Assembly (NCBI GenBank): GCA_036311285.1
Contig: JAXJQF010000052.1
Span: 1 to 24,261 of the forward strand
Reading direction: 5' to 3'
From: JAXJQF01 sp036311285
GTDB lineage: Bacteria > Pseudomonadota > Gammaproteobacteria > Enterobacterales > Succinivibrionaceae
Length of the DNA: 24,261 bases
Positions 1-6,889 of the stretch are shown one piece after another (position 1 is the stretch's first letter; the number at the start of each line of letters is the position of its first letter). A program made the translations under genes and the position numbers. A model generated the notes under the pieces. The model made no database searches. It was not told the DNA's origin and saw nothing but the letters and a program-made list of their open reading frames with translations.

Positions 1-23
1 ATCTTGTTTTGTCTTGTTTTAAA

Positions 24-87
24 TATTCTGGCTCTATTTATATTCAACAAAATAATTGTTGTTTCATTATTTATATATACCAGAACT
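24..87. repeat. Nested inverted repeat downstream of the first Sel1 gene
   Basis: TTCTGG at 26-31 pairs with CCAGAA at 80-85, and an inner pair CAACAA (45-50) / TTGTTG (56-61) forms a short hairpin. It lies about 25-85 bases past the stop of the leftward Sel1 gene at 110. It could therefore fold at the 3' end of that transcript, but no clear T-run follows, so a terminator role is uncertain. Confidence 0.35.
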
Positions 88-109
88 ATTGTGTGTACAT
101 GTTGTTATT

Positions 110-922
110 CTAAATATTCTTTGCATGATACAAAGTACACTTATACTTTGTCTTATAATAATCACCTAATTCTTTCGCTGCTTGTAATAATTCAGCGTTA
201 TTAATTTCCTCTTCGATAGCTTTAATTGCATCTTTAGCATCAAGTTCACAACTTGAAGCAACTTGGTACCAAGCATATGCTTCCTTTAAATCTTGTTTTC
301 CTGTTTCTCCATAGTAATACATTAACGCAAGATTCATCTGGGCATTACCATACCCTAGTTCAGCAGATTTCTTAAACTTCTCTAACGCTATACCTACATT
401 AACATCAACACCTGTGCCGGAGTAGAACATCTTACCTAATTCATTTAAAGATATAGGTTCATCTAGATCAGCACTTCTTTCAAAGTACATTCTAGATCTT
501 ACTAAATCGCCAAGTTGCTTATAATATTGACCTAAGATAACGTTAGCTTCAATATGATCTTGTCTAGCAGCCTTATCTAACCAAAATACCGACAAATAAG
601 CAGCATTTTTGTTATCTTGCTGTTCCCCAAAAAATATACCCAAATCGTATTGAGCTTCCACACTACCAGCGTTTGCATTATAACAAAGATCCTTATTAGC
701 TTTATTATCAAGGCAAGCGTCAAGGTCACTTGATTCAAATCGACATGCAGTCAATACCACACCGATTAAGAATATTAATGAAAATATAATTAGATTCCAT
801 CTGTTTGACTCATATTCATCAAACGTTGGTTCATTCATAAAAGTAAGGGCACTCGTGCCACGGTACTTTCTTCTGTAAGCTTTCAAAAATGAAAACTTAT
901 GTCCTTTTGTAGTCTTGGTCAT
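110..922 (-). CDS. Sel1-repeat exported protein, about 4 repeats, with Cys-pair caps
   Basis: A 270-residue protein with about four Sel1-like (TPR-related) repeats, roughly residues 85-225, showing the usual AQ..LG..Y..G pattern. Sel1 repeats usually mediate protein contacts; the partner is unknown. One hydrophobic segment (about 43-59) ends in LTAC, a lipobox-like motif with Cys60, but it sits unusually far from the N-terminus. A signal anchor is the alternative. After it come Cys-x9-Cys and, near the end, an EAYAW...VASSC motif and a final Cys 36 residues later, shared with the two Sel1 genes to the right. The ATG at 922 is kept because AAGG stands about 8 bases upstream. The internal Met29 would put the lipobox at a normal distance but has no ribosome binding site. 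Family certain, function unknown. Confidence 0.85.
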   Translation of the reverse strand: MTKTTKGHKFSFLKAYRRKYRGTSALTFMNEPTFDEYESNRWNLIIFSLIFLIGVVLTACRFESSDLDACLDNKANKDLCYNANAGSVEAQYDLGIFFGEQQDNKNAAYLSVFWLDKAARQDHIEANVILGQYYKQLGDLVRSRMYFERSADLDEPISLNELGKMFYSGTGVDVNVGIALEKFKKSAELGYGNAQMNLALMYYYGETGKQDLKEAYAWYQVASSCELDAKDAIKAIEEEINNAELLQAAKELGDYYKTKYKCTLYHAKNI

Positions 923-1548
923 AATATAGCCTTAGCATTTAACTCAAATCTTATATATTCAGGTTCTAAGATTATTTTAGTTCTTATTGTACATAATCTT
1001 ATTTAGTGGTTATTATTCTTATTAATAAATTTCTAGTCTTTACAATTACTGTTTATTTTATTTAGTAGTAATCACAAATATCTAGAACAAAATTCCACAC
1101 TATTCAAAAATAACTAAACCTTGAACATCTTTACTCTCATGTACGCGGTTTTATATTTTAAACTTAAAACATTAAAACTAAATACTAAGATCAGCTCGTC
1201 TTTTAACAATTACACATACTATTATATTTTTATATTTGTAGCAGTTTATAATTATTTATGAGACATTTGAGGTTTTATATTTCTTTTAAAAAAGTTAGAA
1301 ATTTAACATTCCCCCTTATTATAATTTTACCTCAATTTCCTCTTTATTCTTATGCATATTATTAAAAAATTTTATCCCACGTGTTTGCACACTTTTCTCT
1401 AATACGCTTTATTTATAATTTTTTAAATACTTGTTTATATTTTTGTTTATTACTGTCTTTTTATTTGCCAATAATCAATTTTATCTAGCATGTAGCAACG
1501 ATTTAGAGATTATTTTTAATTATATAATTTAATTCCTCCCTCAAATTC
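923..1548. other. AT-rich intergenic spacer
   Basis: There are 626 bases without a convincing gene between two leftward genes. The region is very AT-rich with short palindromes such as AATTATATAATT at 1518-1529. A GGGAGGAA-like purine stretch on the minus strand near 1533-1540 follows the preceding stop but has no start codon at a useful distance. A promoter for the 922 gene is expected here, but no clear -35/-10 pair stands out. Confidence 0.6.
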
Positions 1549-1956
1549 TTATACCATTTTGTAATTCATCAACTTGAGTACCCCCTCTTCATTTTGATTC
1601 ATAACTACAATATATTTTTGTTCATCAACTTGGTTCTTATCTGTTATATAAAAAGATGCTAAACCTAATTTTGTTGAAGAAACAAAACTAGAATTATGAA
1701 ATTCATTTAATTGTTCGATACCAAAATTAAGATCTTGTATACCATTTTCAACAAAAGTAATGGTAGGCTGGCATTGAGAATAAAGAACACATGAGCTTGC
1801 CACTTGGCAAAGCTCTAGTGAACCGTTTTTATAGATACATTCACTTACACTAAAGACTCTTTGATCTTGAGTGTAAAGAACTGTTAATATTGTTAATAGG
1901 TTAGTTAATAATGCAAAACTACTTCCTATTACTAATATTTTTTTTATTTTTTTCAT
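1549..1956 (-). CDS. Small exported protein sharing the Sel1-cluster Cys-x9-Cys motif
   Basis: 135 residues with a lysine-rich N-terminus (MKKIKKI), one hydrophobic segment (about 8-29) that looks like a signal peptide or anchor, and a mature part without Sel1 repeats. The start overlaps the last 38 bases of the upstream 540-residue Sel1 gene in another frame. A GAAGGA element about 10 bases before the ATG supports this start and suggests translational coupling. Right after the export signal is SVSEC-x9-C, with the same spacing as in the three Sel1 neighbours and a central SLELC close to PLELC in the third one. It continues QVASSC, reminiscent of the VASSC of the Sel1 C-terminal cap. The rest (60-135) is unrecognised. 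It may be a relative that lost its repeats, or a dedicated partner. Confidence 0.7.
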   Translation of the reverse strand: MKKIKKILVIGSSFALLTNLLTILTVLYTQDQRVFSVSECIYKNGSLELCQVASSCVLYSQCQPTITFVENGIQDLNFGIEQLNEFHNSSFVSSTKLGLASFYITDKNQVDEQKYIVVMNQNEEGVLKLMNYKMV

Positions 1957-3541
1957 TTAAGCTAGTTCCTTCAGGTATACAACCAAAGTCGTTACGATAT
2001 TCCCTAGCTTTATCCCTAGCGATCTTGCGATCGTTTTTACTTAAATAGCCAAAATATTTGCTATTTAATTTTTTATATTTTTTCATACAAGTAGAAGCAA
2101 CATAGTTCCACGCGTATGCTTCAATGTAATTTCTTACTCCACCTAATCTACGTAAGTAAAACTCACTTAATTTAGCTTGTGATGGTGCATATCCTTTTTG
2201 TGCACCTGTCTTATAATACTCAAAAGCTGTCTTTCTATCTTTAAAACCAGAACTACCTGTTTCTAAAGCTCTTGAAATCTTATATAAAGCCATGAGATTT
2301 GAATTATCATATGAATACGCCTTACTATACCAACGATAAGACATTTTCAAATCTCTATTTACCCCCATTCCATTTTCGTAGATCTTACCTAATTCAAGCA
2401 TTGCGTCTACGTTTTGGTTATCAGCAGCTAATTCAAACCAAGAAATAGCCGGGGTTAGCTTATTACTTTTATTCTTGTATTCAGACAAATAAATCCAACC
2501 GAGCATATATTGTGCTTCAGATGAATCAAAAGAGGCTGCTCTGTTGTACCATTTATAGGCAGTATTAATATCTTTAATCACATACTCACCGTATAAATAG
2601 ATACGCCCTAATCTATTCATAGCCTTTACACAATTTAAATCTGCGGACTTTTGTAATAATTCTAAGCCTTTCTTTTCATTTGCAGTAATTATTCCTGGTA
2701 TACCTTTTAAATAGTATTCACCAAGTAAATAAGTAGCTTCTGACTCGTTATTAGCACTTGCTTTCTCAAGCCATTCAATAGCAATTTTCTTTTCAGATAA
2801 CTCTAAATTATCTTTACTTAATATTAGCTTTGCAACCTCAGTTTGAGCTTGCTTTATGTTTTGGTCAGCTGCATTAAGTAACCACTTAAACGCTTCCTCA
2901 ACATTCTTCTCAATTACACCACTGTGAAGCAAAATATAACCAGTCTTATATTGACTGTATGCCTCTCCATTTATAGCCGCTTGATGATATAAATCGTACG
3001 CTTTAATGTAATCTATATTTACCCCTTCACCGTGTTCATACATATGAGCAAGCTTAGAGGTCGCTTCTCTGTTTCCTAATAAAAATGCTTTTTTATACCA
3101 TTCAAATGCAATCAAATAATCTTTTTCAACCATTTGACCAGTATAATAAAAATTAGCAAGCTTTAGCGATGCCTTTGGGTTTCCTTGCTCTGCAGAACTA
3201 GTATATAAAGCCAACGCTTTATTTTTATCAATATCTACACCAACACCTTGTTCATATAGTTCTGCTAATGCAAACTGAGCTTCTGCATCCCCATTATCTA
3301 CTGCCTTTTGCATCCAAAATGCAGCTTCTTCAGCATCAGCTGGTATATCCCTACCATATAAAAACTTATAAGCTAAAGTTAGCTTAATATCATTACTACC
3401 TATATTCGCTGCAATACATTCAGATTCCTTTACACCCTTAGATACACAGCGTTCAACATGTTCATCATTCCCACATGCACTCAATAAAAGAGGAGCACTT
3501 ATGATCAGTAACGTAAACTTATTTATTATATTATTTTTCAT
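1919..3541 (-). CDS. Sel1-repeat lipoprotein, about 12 repeats
   Basis: 540 residues. The signal peptide ends in a clear lipobox LSAC (Cys23), with Gly at +2, as in outer-membrane-directed lipoproteins. After it comes HVERC-x9-C, then about twelve Sel1 repeats of 34-38 residues from roughly 50 to 485 (for example AEAQFALAELYEQGVGVD). The C-terminal cap is EAYAWNYVASTC followed by Cys 35 residues later. Unlike its two paralogues, which end 2-8 residues after that last Cys, this one runs on for a Lys/Asn-rich tail. Most of that tail is the part overlapping the next gene's start. The ATG at 3541 has only a weak GAG-type ribosome binding site. The protein probably sits in the periplasm on the outer membrane as a scaffold; partners are unknown. 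Confidence 0.9.
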   Translation of the reverse strand: MKNNIINKFTLLIISAPLLLSACGNDEHVERCVSKGVKESECIAANIGSNDIKLTLAYKFLYGRDIPADAEEAAFWMQKAVDNGDAEAQFALAELYEQGVGVDIDKNKALALYTSSAEQGNPKASLKLANFYYTGQMVEKDYLIAFEWYKKAFLLGNREATSKLAHMYEHGEGVNIDYIKAYDLYHQAAINGEAYSQYKTGYILLHSGVIEKNVEEAFKWLLNAADQNIKQAQTEVAKLILSKDNLELSEKKIAIEWLEKASANNESEATYLLGEYYLKGIPGIITANEKKGLELLQKSADLNCVKAMNRLGRIYLYGEYVIKDINTAYKWYNRAASFDSSEAQYMLGWIYLSEYKNKSNKLTPAISWFELAADNQNVDAMLELGKIYENGMGVNRDLKMSYRWYSKAYSYDNSNLMALYKISRALETGSSGFKDRKTAFEYYKTGAQKGYAPSQAKLSEFYLRRLGGVRNYIEAYAWNYVASTCMKKYKKLNSKYFGYLSKNDRKIARDKAREYRNDFGCIPEGTSLNEKNKKNISNRK

Positions 3542-3864
3542 AAAAAGTGACTCAAATATTCTTGCTCATTAATAACTAATCTTAATAAAGAAAATAGTAA
3601 ATAAAATCTACCAATGCCTCATTTTTGAAATTAATTTTATTAATTTTTCTCTTAAATAGTTATAAATAAATTTCTTCTTTGTTAATTATTCTTATCGTTA
3701 TTATTATTTTGTTAATTCTATTTTCAATCTAAAAAAATAATGCCAGTTCTTTAAAAACTAGCCATTAAAATTATTTAGATTGTTATAATTTTTTTTAATA
3801 TTTTATTTACAATTTAATTAACCATCGTTAACAAATTGCTAAAATCATAATCTTGAATCAAAAA
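3542..3864. other. AT-rich spacer between Sel1 genes
   Basis: There are 323 bases without a gene. The spacer contains the terminator of the upstream Sel1 gene (3731-3767) and should hold the promoter of the 540-residue Sel1 gene. I could not pick out a convincing -35/-10 pair in the AT-rich background. Confidence 0.55.
3731..3767 (-). terminator. Rho-independent terminator after the third Sel1 gene
   Basis: Read on the minus strand, AATGGCTAGTT and AACTGGCATT form a stem of about 10 pairs with one bulged G and one G-T pair, an 8-base loop, and then ATTTTTTT. It lies about 100 bases after the stop at 3865. This argues that the 265-residue Sel1 gene is transcribed separately from the 540-residue one. 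Confidence 0.65.
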
Positions 3865-4662
3865 CTATAACTTACAACCATAGTCTTTGTAATATTGTTT
3901 TCCTAATGTCTCTGCAACAACCTTTTCAGATGGTTTTTTAAATCTCTTGTATACAGCATTCATATCTCTTTTTGAGTATGTATTACATTGTGAAGAAACG
4001 TAGAACCAAGCATAAGCTTCTATAGGATCTTTTTTTACTCCATTACCATATACATACATTAAACCTAAGTTATTTTGAGCAGAAGAACTTCCTTGCTTAG
4101 CTGCTTTTAAATACCAATTTGCAGCTTCTTCTAATTCAATCTTGCCTGTGTATCCCTTTTCATACAAATAAGCTAAATTTAATTGTGAACCAATATTACC
4201 TTGTTTTGCAGACTCCAAGTACAAAGCAATAGCTTTATTGTAATCTCGGTTTACACCACGGCCAGTTTCATACATGTAGGCTAAATTTGATTGAGCTATA
4301 TCATTACCTTGTTCTGCTGCTAAAACCAAATATTGAATAGCCTTCAAGTAATCTTTCTTCAAATCCTTGTGACCACTTAAGTAAAGTGCTCCTAAATTTG
4401 TTTGAGATACAACATCTCCTTTTTGTGCAGCCTTTTCATACCAATAAACAGCTTCTGATATATTTACATCTACACCCTGACCTATCTCAAAAATGTAAGC
4501 TAAATTACTTTGTGCATTTTCATCACCGTTATAAGCATCCTTACATAACTCCAACGGAGCCTTTAAAGCAATACACTCATCTACATTGGTTGTATGAGCA
4601 AAACAAGGTGAAATTAAAGTACATATCACACCTAGCTTAAATAACTTTAATGGATTAATCAT
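3865..4662 (-). CDS. Sel1-repeat periplasmic protein, about 5 repeats
   Basis: 265 residues from the ATG at 4662. A longer reading starts at a TTG at 4701 with an internal ATG at 4680. The 4662 start is chosen because AGGTG lies four bases before it and because it places a normal signal peptide (MINPLKLFKLG...) at the very N-terminus. That peptide ends CFA, a signal peptidase I type site, rather than in a lipobox. The mature protein begins HTTNVDEC-x9-C. It then has five Sel1 repeats with strong consensus (AQSNLAYMYETGRGVNRD) and the EAYAWFYVSSQC cap with a final Cys 36 residues later, two residues from the end. It is probably soluble in the periplasm, with two disulfides possible. Confidence 0.88.
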   Translation of the reverse strand: MINPLKLFKLGVICTLISPCFAHTTNVDECIALKAPLELCKDAYNGDENAQSNLAYIFEIGQGVDVNISEAVYWYEKAAQKGDVVSQTNLGALYLSGHKDLKKDYLKAIQYLVLAAEQGNDIAQSNLAYMYETGRGVNRDYNKAIALYLESAKQGNIGSQLNLAYLYEKGYTGKIELEEAANWYLKAAKQGSSSAQNNLGLMYVYGNGVKKDPIEAYAWFYVSSQCNTYSKRDMNAVYKRFKKPSEKVVAETLGKQYYKDYGCKL

Positions 4663-4716
4663 AACGCACCTATTAAGCATTTTTATTTTTACTTTAAACA
4701 AAAGAAAAAATCTTTA

Positions 4717-4757
4717 ATTTAAAATTATGTAACTCTTTTATTTAAAATTATGTAACT
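4717..4757. repeat. 18-bp tandem direct repeat upstream of the third Sel1 gene
   Basis: The sequence ATTTAAAATTATGTAACT occurs exactly at 4717-4734 and again at 4740-4757, a period of 23 bases. It lies 55-95 bases upstream of the ATG at 4662. On the minus strand each copy contains ACATAAT followed by TTTAAAT. The copies could be paired regulator sites, or duplicated promoter elements in the promoter zone of this gene. Confidence 0.6.
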
Positions 4758-5350
4758 TTTTCAATCAAAAGATATGTAAATATGACTAAATGATATAAAA
4801 CCGAAAACAGTCAAATATACAAAACAAAAACAATGTAATCCTTAAACTTTGTATATCATAATTAGCTACATTTATATAAACGTTGTATTTTAATGGTTGT
4901 CTCAATAAATCAAACTCTAATCCATACATTATTTTGTTATTTTTAGATTTAACAATATTAACTCATTTAACGACGTTTGTTAGCAGAATAAAATATTAAA
5001 AACAACTTCTAAATATCACTTTTTATCAAATTTAAAATTCAAAAACAGACGTTTCATCTACAGATAACATTATCTACCAGCAATTATAACTAATATGAGC
5101 ACTAAATAATATGAATACTTATGTATTAACCAAACCTTTATAACAAAATAGTGATCAACACTTTATTTTAGAGATAGAAATTCTCTATTATTATTCAAAA
5201 TAAACGCAAATATATTTAACAAAGTTAAAAAAAATATAAAATCCTTTATATTTCTTTATACATATTTATATAAATACATTTATATATATCCAGACAAAAT
5301 AATTTAAAAGATTTTGCATATACATTTGTATGTAAAAGTATACCGATTAC

Positions 5351-5414
5351 TATACGAATTCCATAAATCAAATAAAACGTATAAATTATTAAACTCATTT
5401 TGTTAATTCGTATA
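5351..5414. repeat. 10-bp perfect inverted repeat, wide spacing
   Basis: TATACGAATT (5351-5360) and AATTCGTATA (5405-5414) are exact reverse complements separated by 44 bases. The CG step in each arm makes this less trivial than the surrounding A/T palindromes. It could be a pair of operator half-sites for a looping regulator; nothing in the sequence proves this. Confidence 0.35.
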
Positions 5415-5633
5415 CAAAATTTTCTATTTATTTCTTATTGAAAACATAAATTTCTAATTAACATGTTATATTAGATGTTAAATGGATATTTTGAGATATA
5501 TGATTTTTTGCTTTTAGAATTATTTCAATTGTAAAATTCATTCTTATATTATTTTTCGATTCAAATACTCTCAAGCATATAAATCTCTAAATCGCTAAAG
5601 AACCATAAATTAATAATGCTACGTTAAAGTAAG

Positions 5634-5672
5634 TTGAAAATTAATGTTAAAGGTTTAATATACGACTATACT
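5634..5672 (+). promoter_or_regulatory. Candidate promoter of the 124-residue gene
   Basis: A TTGAAA (5634-5639) is followed 16 bases on by TAATAT (5656-5661). A better -10, TATACT (5667-5672), lies slightly downstream but lacks a good -35. Either would give a 5' leader of roughly 50-60 bases before the ATG at 5728. In this AT-rich sequence such matches are easily fortuitous. Confidence 0.3.
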
Positions 5673-5727
5673 TTAGAAAATAAAAATTTAACAAAAAAAA
5701 TTACAAAAATTATGCATGAGGATAAAC

Positions 5728-6102
5728 ATGTTCACTAAAAACAACAATCCTGTCAATCATACAAAAATCACCTTTATTGGTAACGAAAGTATATTATTTA
5801 ACAACAAGTTTGTAATAAAAAAAATGCCCTACGATTTAAGTTGTTACTACATACTAAGTTACATCAATACTGATTGGAAAGAAGACTTAAGTTGTGACGT
5901 AAACATTGATAAATTAGAACTAGACCAAGTAAACAAAAAAGAAGATTATGTAATCTTAAACTTCTCTTTATGGTCACAGGAAAAATATTTTGGAAAAATA
6001 AAGATAAAACTAAGTAACGATACAACTCTAGAAGAGAACTTCAAGAAAGTCACTAGTTTTTTAACATCAACAGAATTGTCATTAACGGATTTTACACGCT
6101 AA
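5728..6102 (+). CDS. Hypothetical cytoplasmic protein, 124 residues
   Basis: I do not recognise this protein. The frame can be read from an ATG at 5716, but the ATG at 5728 is preferred because GAGGA stands five bases before it. No signal peptide or membrane segment is visible. The protein mixes charged residues and beta-type hydrophobic patterns (YVILNFSLW, GKIKIKLS), suggesting a small mainly-beta fold, and ends with a probable helix (LEENFKKVTSFL). The tetrapeptide DLSC occurs twice, 17 residues apart. The gene stands alone, with about 1 kb of spacer before it, a terminator after it, and about 0.7 kb more before the amylase. The good ribosome binding site and downstream terminator support a real gene. 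Confidence 0.7.
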   Translation: MFTKNNNPVNHTKITFIGNESILFNNKFVIKKMPYDLSCYYILSYINTDWKEDLSCDVNIDKLELDQVNKKEDYVILNFSLWSQEKYFGKIKIKLSNDTTLEENFKKVTSFLTSTELSLTDFTR

Positions 6103-6135
6103 TAACAAATCAGCATTTAGTTTCTCCATAGTAAC

Positions 6136-6183
6136 AAAAATCTTATATAGTTTTGTTTTTAACTTAACTATGAGATTTTTTTA
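6136..6183 (+). terminator. Probable terminator after the 124-residue gene
   Basis: AAAAATCTTATATAGTT (6136-6152) can pair imperfectly with AACTATGAGATTTTT (6166-6180), followed by more T. It begins about 35 bases past the stop. The stem is AT-rich and has a small internal mismatch, so strength is uncertain. Confidence 0.5.
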
Positions 6184-6465
6184 CACTTTATAATATTACA
6201 AAATAATCTATGTAATTTTAATATTTTATTGCTCTTCAAGTGATTAAAAACTATTACTGCACGGCATTTTCAAACACTTCTTTAAAATATTAGATTTTCA
6301 TCAAAAAATTAAATTAAATCCACTAATTTCACATTTAGCAGCTTTTTATAAAAAAAACACAACATTTAAAAGTAAGGTAAATCAAGTTTTTTAAAAAATA
6401 TTTTAAATTTATGAAAATGTTTTCCTTGATTTTCATTAATTATTTGATTAAAATATGTCAAATTT

Positions 6466-6504
6466 GTTTATTACTTTAGATACACATACACATATGTAAT
6501 AAAC
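6466..6504. repeat. 9-bp perfect inverted repeat upstream of amylase
   Basis: GTTTATTAC (6466-6474) and GTAATAAAC (6496-6504) are exact reverse complements with 21 bases between. The position, about 220 bases before the candidate -35, would suit an activator or repressor site. No known consensus such as CRP is matched. Confidence 0.4.
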
Positions 6505-6624
6505 ATAATGCATGGCCAACTTGAATATAATAAATATAAATACATGCTTATGTAAAATAGGACATTGGTTTCCTAAGTTAATACATAATAATTATTAAAT
6601 TTTTATTAAATACAAACTTAAATT

Positions 6625-6726
6625 AAACACTTTTAGATTAAATTTACATTTTTGCATTATTTACTCTTACAAAAGACACAAAAGTGTTTTAAGTAACAAG
6701 TAAATTTAAATCTAAAATTGTGCTTT
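6625..6726. repeat. Large imperfect inverted repeat abutting the candidate amylase promoter
   Basis: The left arm TTTTAGATTAAATTTAC (6631-6647) matches the reverse complement of GTAAATTTAAATCTAAAA (6700-6717) with a single inserted base. The match continues imperfectly outward (AAACAC at 6625, TTGTGCTTT to 6726). The spacer is 52 bases and can itself pair weakly (AAAAGACAC / GTGTTTT). The right arm ends exactly at the TTGACA hexamer, so a regulatory role is plausible but inferred. Confidence 0.5.
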
Positions 6727-6753
6727 GACAATCTATCTATACATATTTATCTA
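6725..6753 (+). promoter_or_regulatory. Candidate amylase promoter
   Basis: There is a perfect -35 hexamer TTGACA (6725-6730). With a 17-base spacer the -10 would be TATCTA (6748-6753), which matches the first three consensus positions only. Transcription would start near 6760, giving a leader of about 130 bases. Confidence 0.4.
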
Positions 6754-6863
6754 AGAATTTGTTAGTTAGACTGTAAGGTTAATAAAAAGTTCGTATAGAC
6801 CAAAAAAATTTAATCAATTAACAACATTTATATTTATTTTTATTTCATGGTTGTTTTTTTAAC

Positions 6864-6881
6864 TTAAGGACTTTAAAGGAC
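6864..6881 (+). promoter_or_regulatory. Tandem ribosome binding motif of the amylase gene
   Basis: TTAAGGAC (6864-6871) is followed at once by TTAAAGGAC (6873-6881), a short direct repeat carrying AAGGA twice. The second copy lies nine bases before the ATG at 6890 and is the likely Shine-Dalgarno sequence. The first may act as a standby site or be coincidental. Confidence 0.6.
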
Positions 6882-6889
6882 CTAACTAT

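Larger units (their letters stand above)
4758..5727. other. Long AT-rich region between divergent genes
   Basis: Nearly 1 kb separates the leftward Sel1 gene from the rightward 124-residue gene. There is no open frame with a ribosome binding site, and the longest short ones (such as 19 codons at 5475) look like chance. It contains runs of TATA-type sequence, an inverted repeat (5351-5414), and probably both divergent promoters. Confidence 0.55.
6184..6889. other. AT-rich region upstream of the amylase gene
   Basis: About 0.7 kb carries no credible gene between the terminator at 6183 and the amylase start. It contains two inverted repeats (6466-6504 and 6625-6726), a TTGACA -35 candidate and a double ribosome binding motif, listed separately. 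The size and structure suggest a regulated promoter region for the amylase. Confidence 0.55.

Noticed and set aside
4..204. Plus-strand frame of 66 codons at the left edge
   Set aside because: It begins with TTG, has no ribosome binding site and is partly antisense to the well-supported Sel1 gene; its hydrophobic composition is what AT-rich DNA gives by chance.
1139..1261. 40-codon plus-strand frame in the spacer 923-1548
   Set aside because: No Shine-Dalgarno sequence and a Tyr/Phe/Ile/Asn-rich product typical of random AT-rich sequence.
4663..4701. Longer start (TTG at 4701 or ATG at 4680) for the third Sel1 gene
   Set aside because: Neither has a ribosome binding site, while the ATG at 4662 has AGGTG in place and gives a normal signal peptide.
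5475..5534. 19-codon plus-strand frame in the long spacer
   Set aside because: No ribosome binding site and too short to distinguish from chance.
5716..5727. Start of the 124-residue protein at the ATG at 5716
   Set aside because: The GAGGA ribosome binding site lies inside this extension and serves the ATG at 5728.
4758..5727. CRISPR array or tRNA genes in the long spacers
   Set aside because: No regularly spaced repeats beyond two copies and no cloverleaf-like GC-containing segments were seen.
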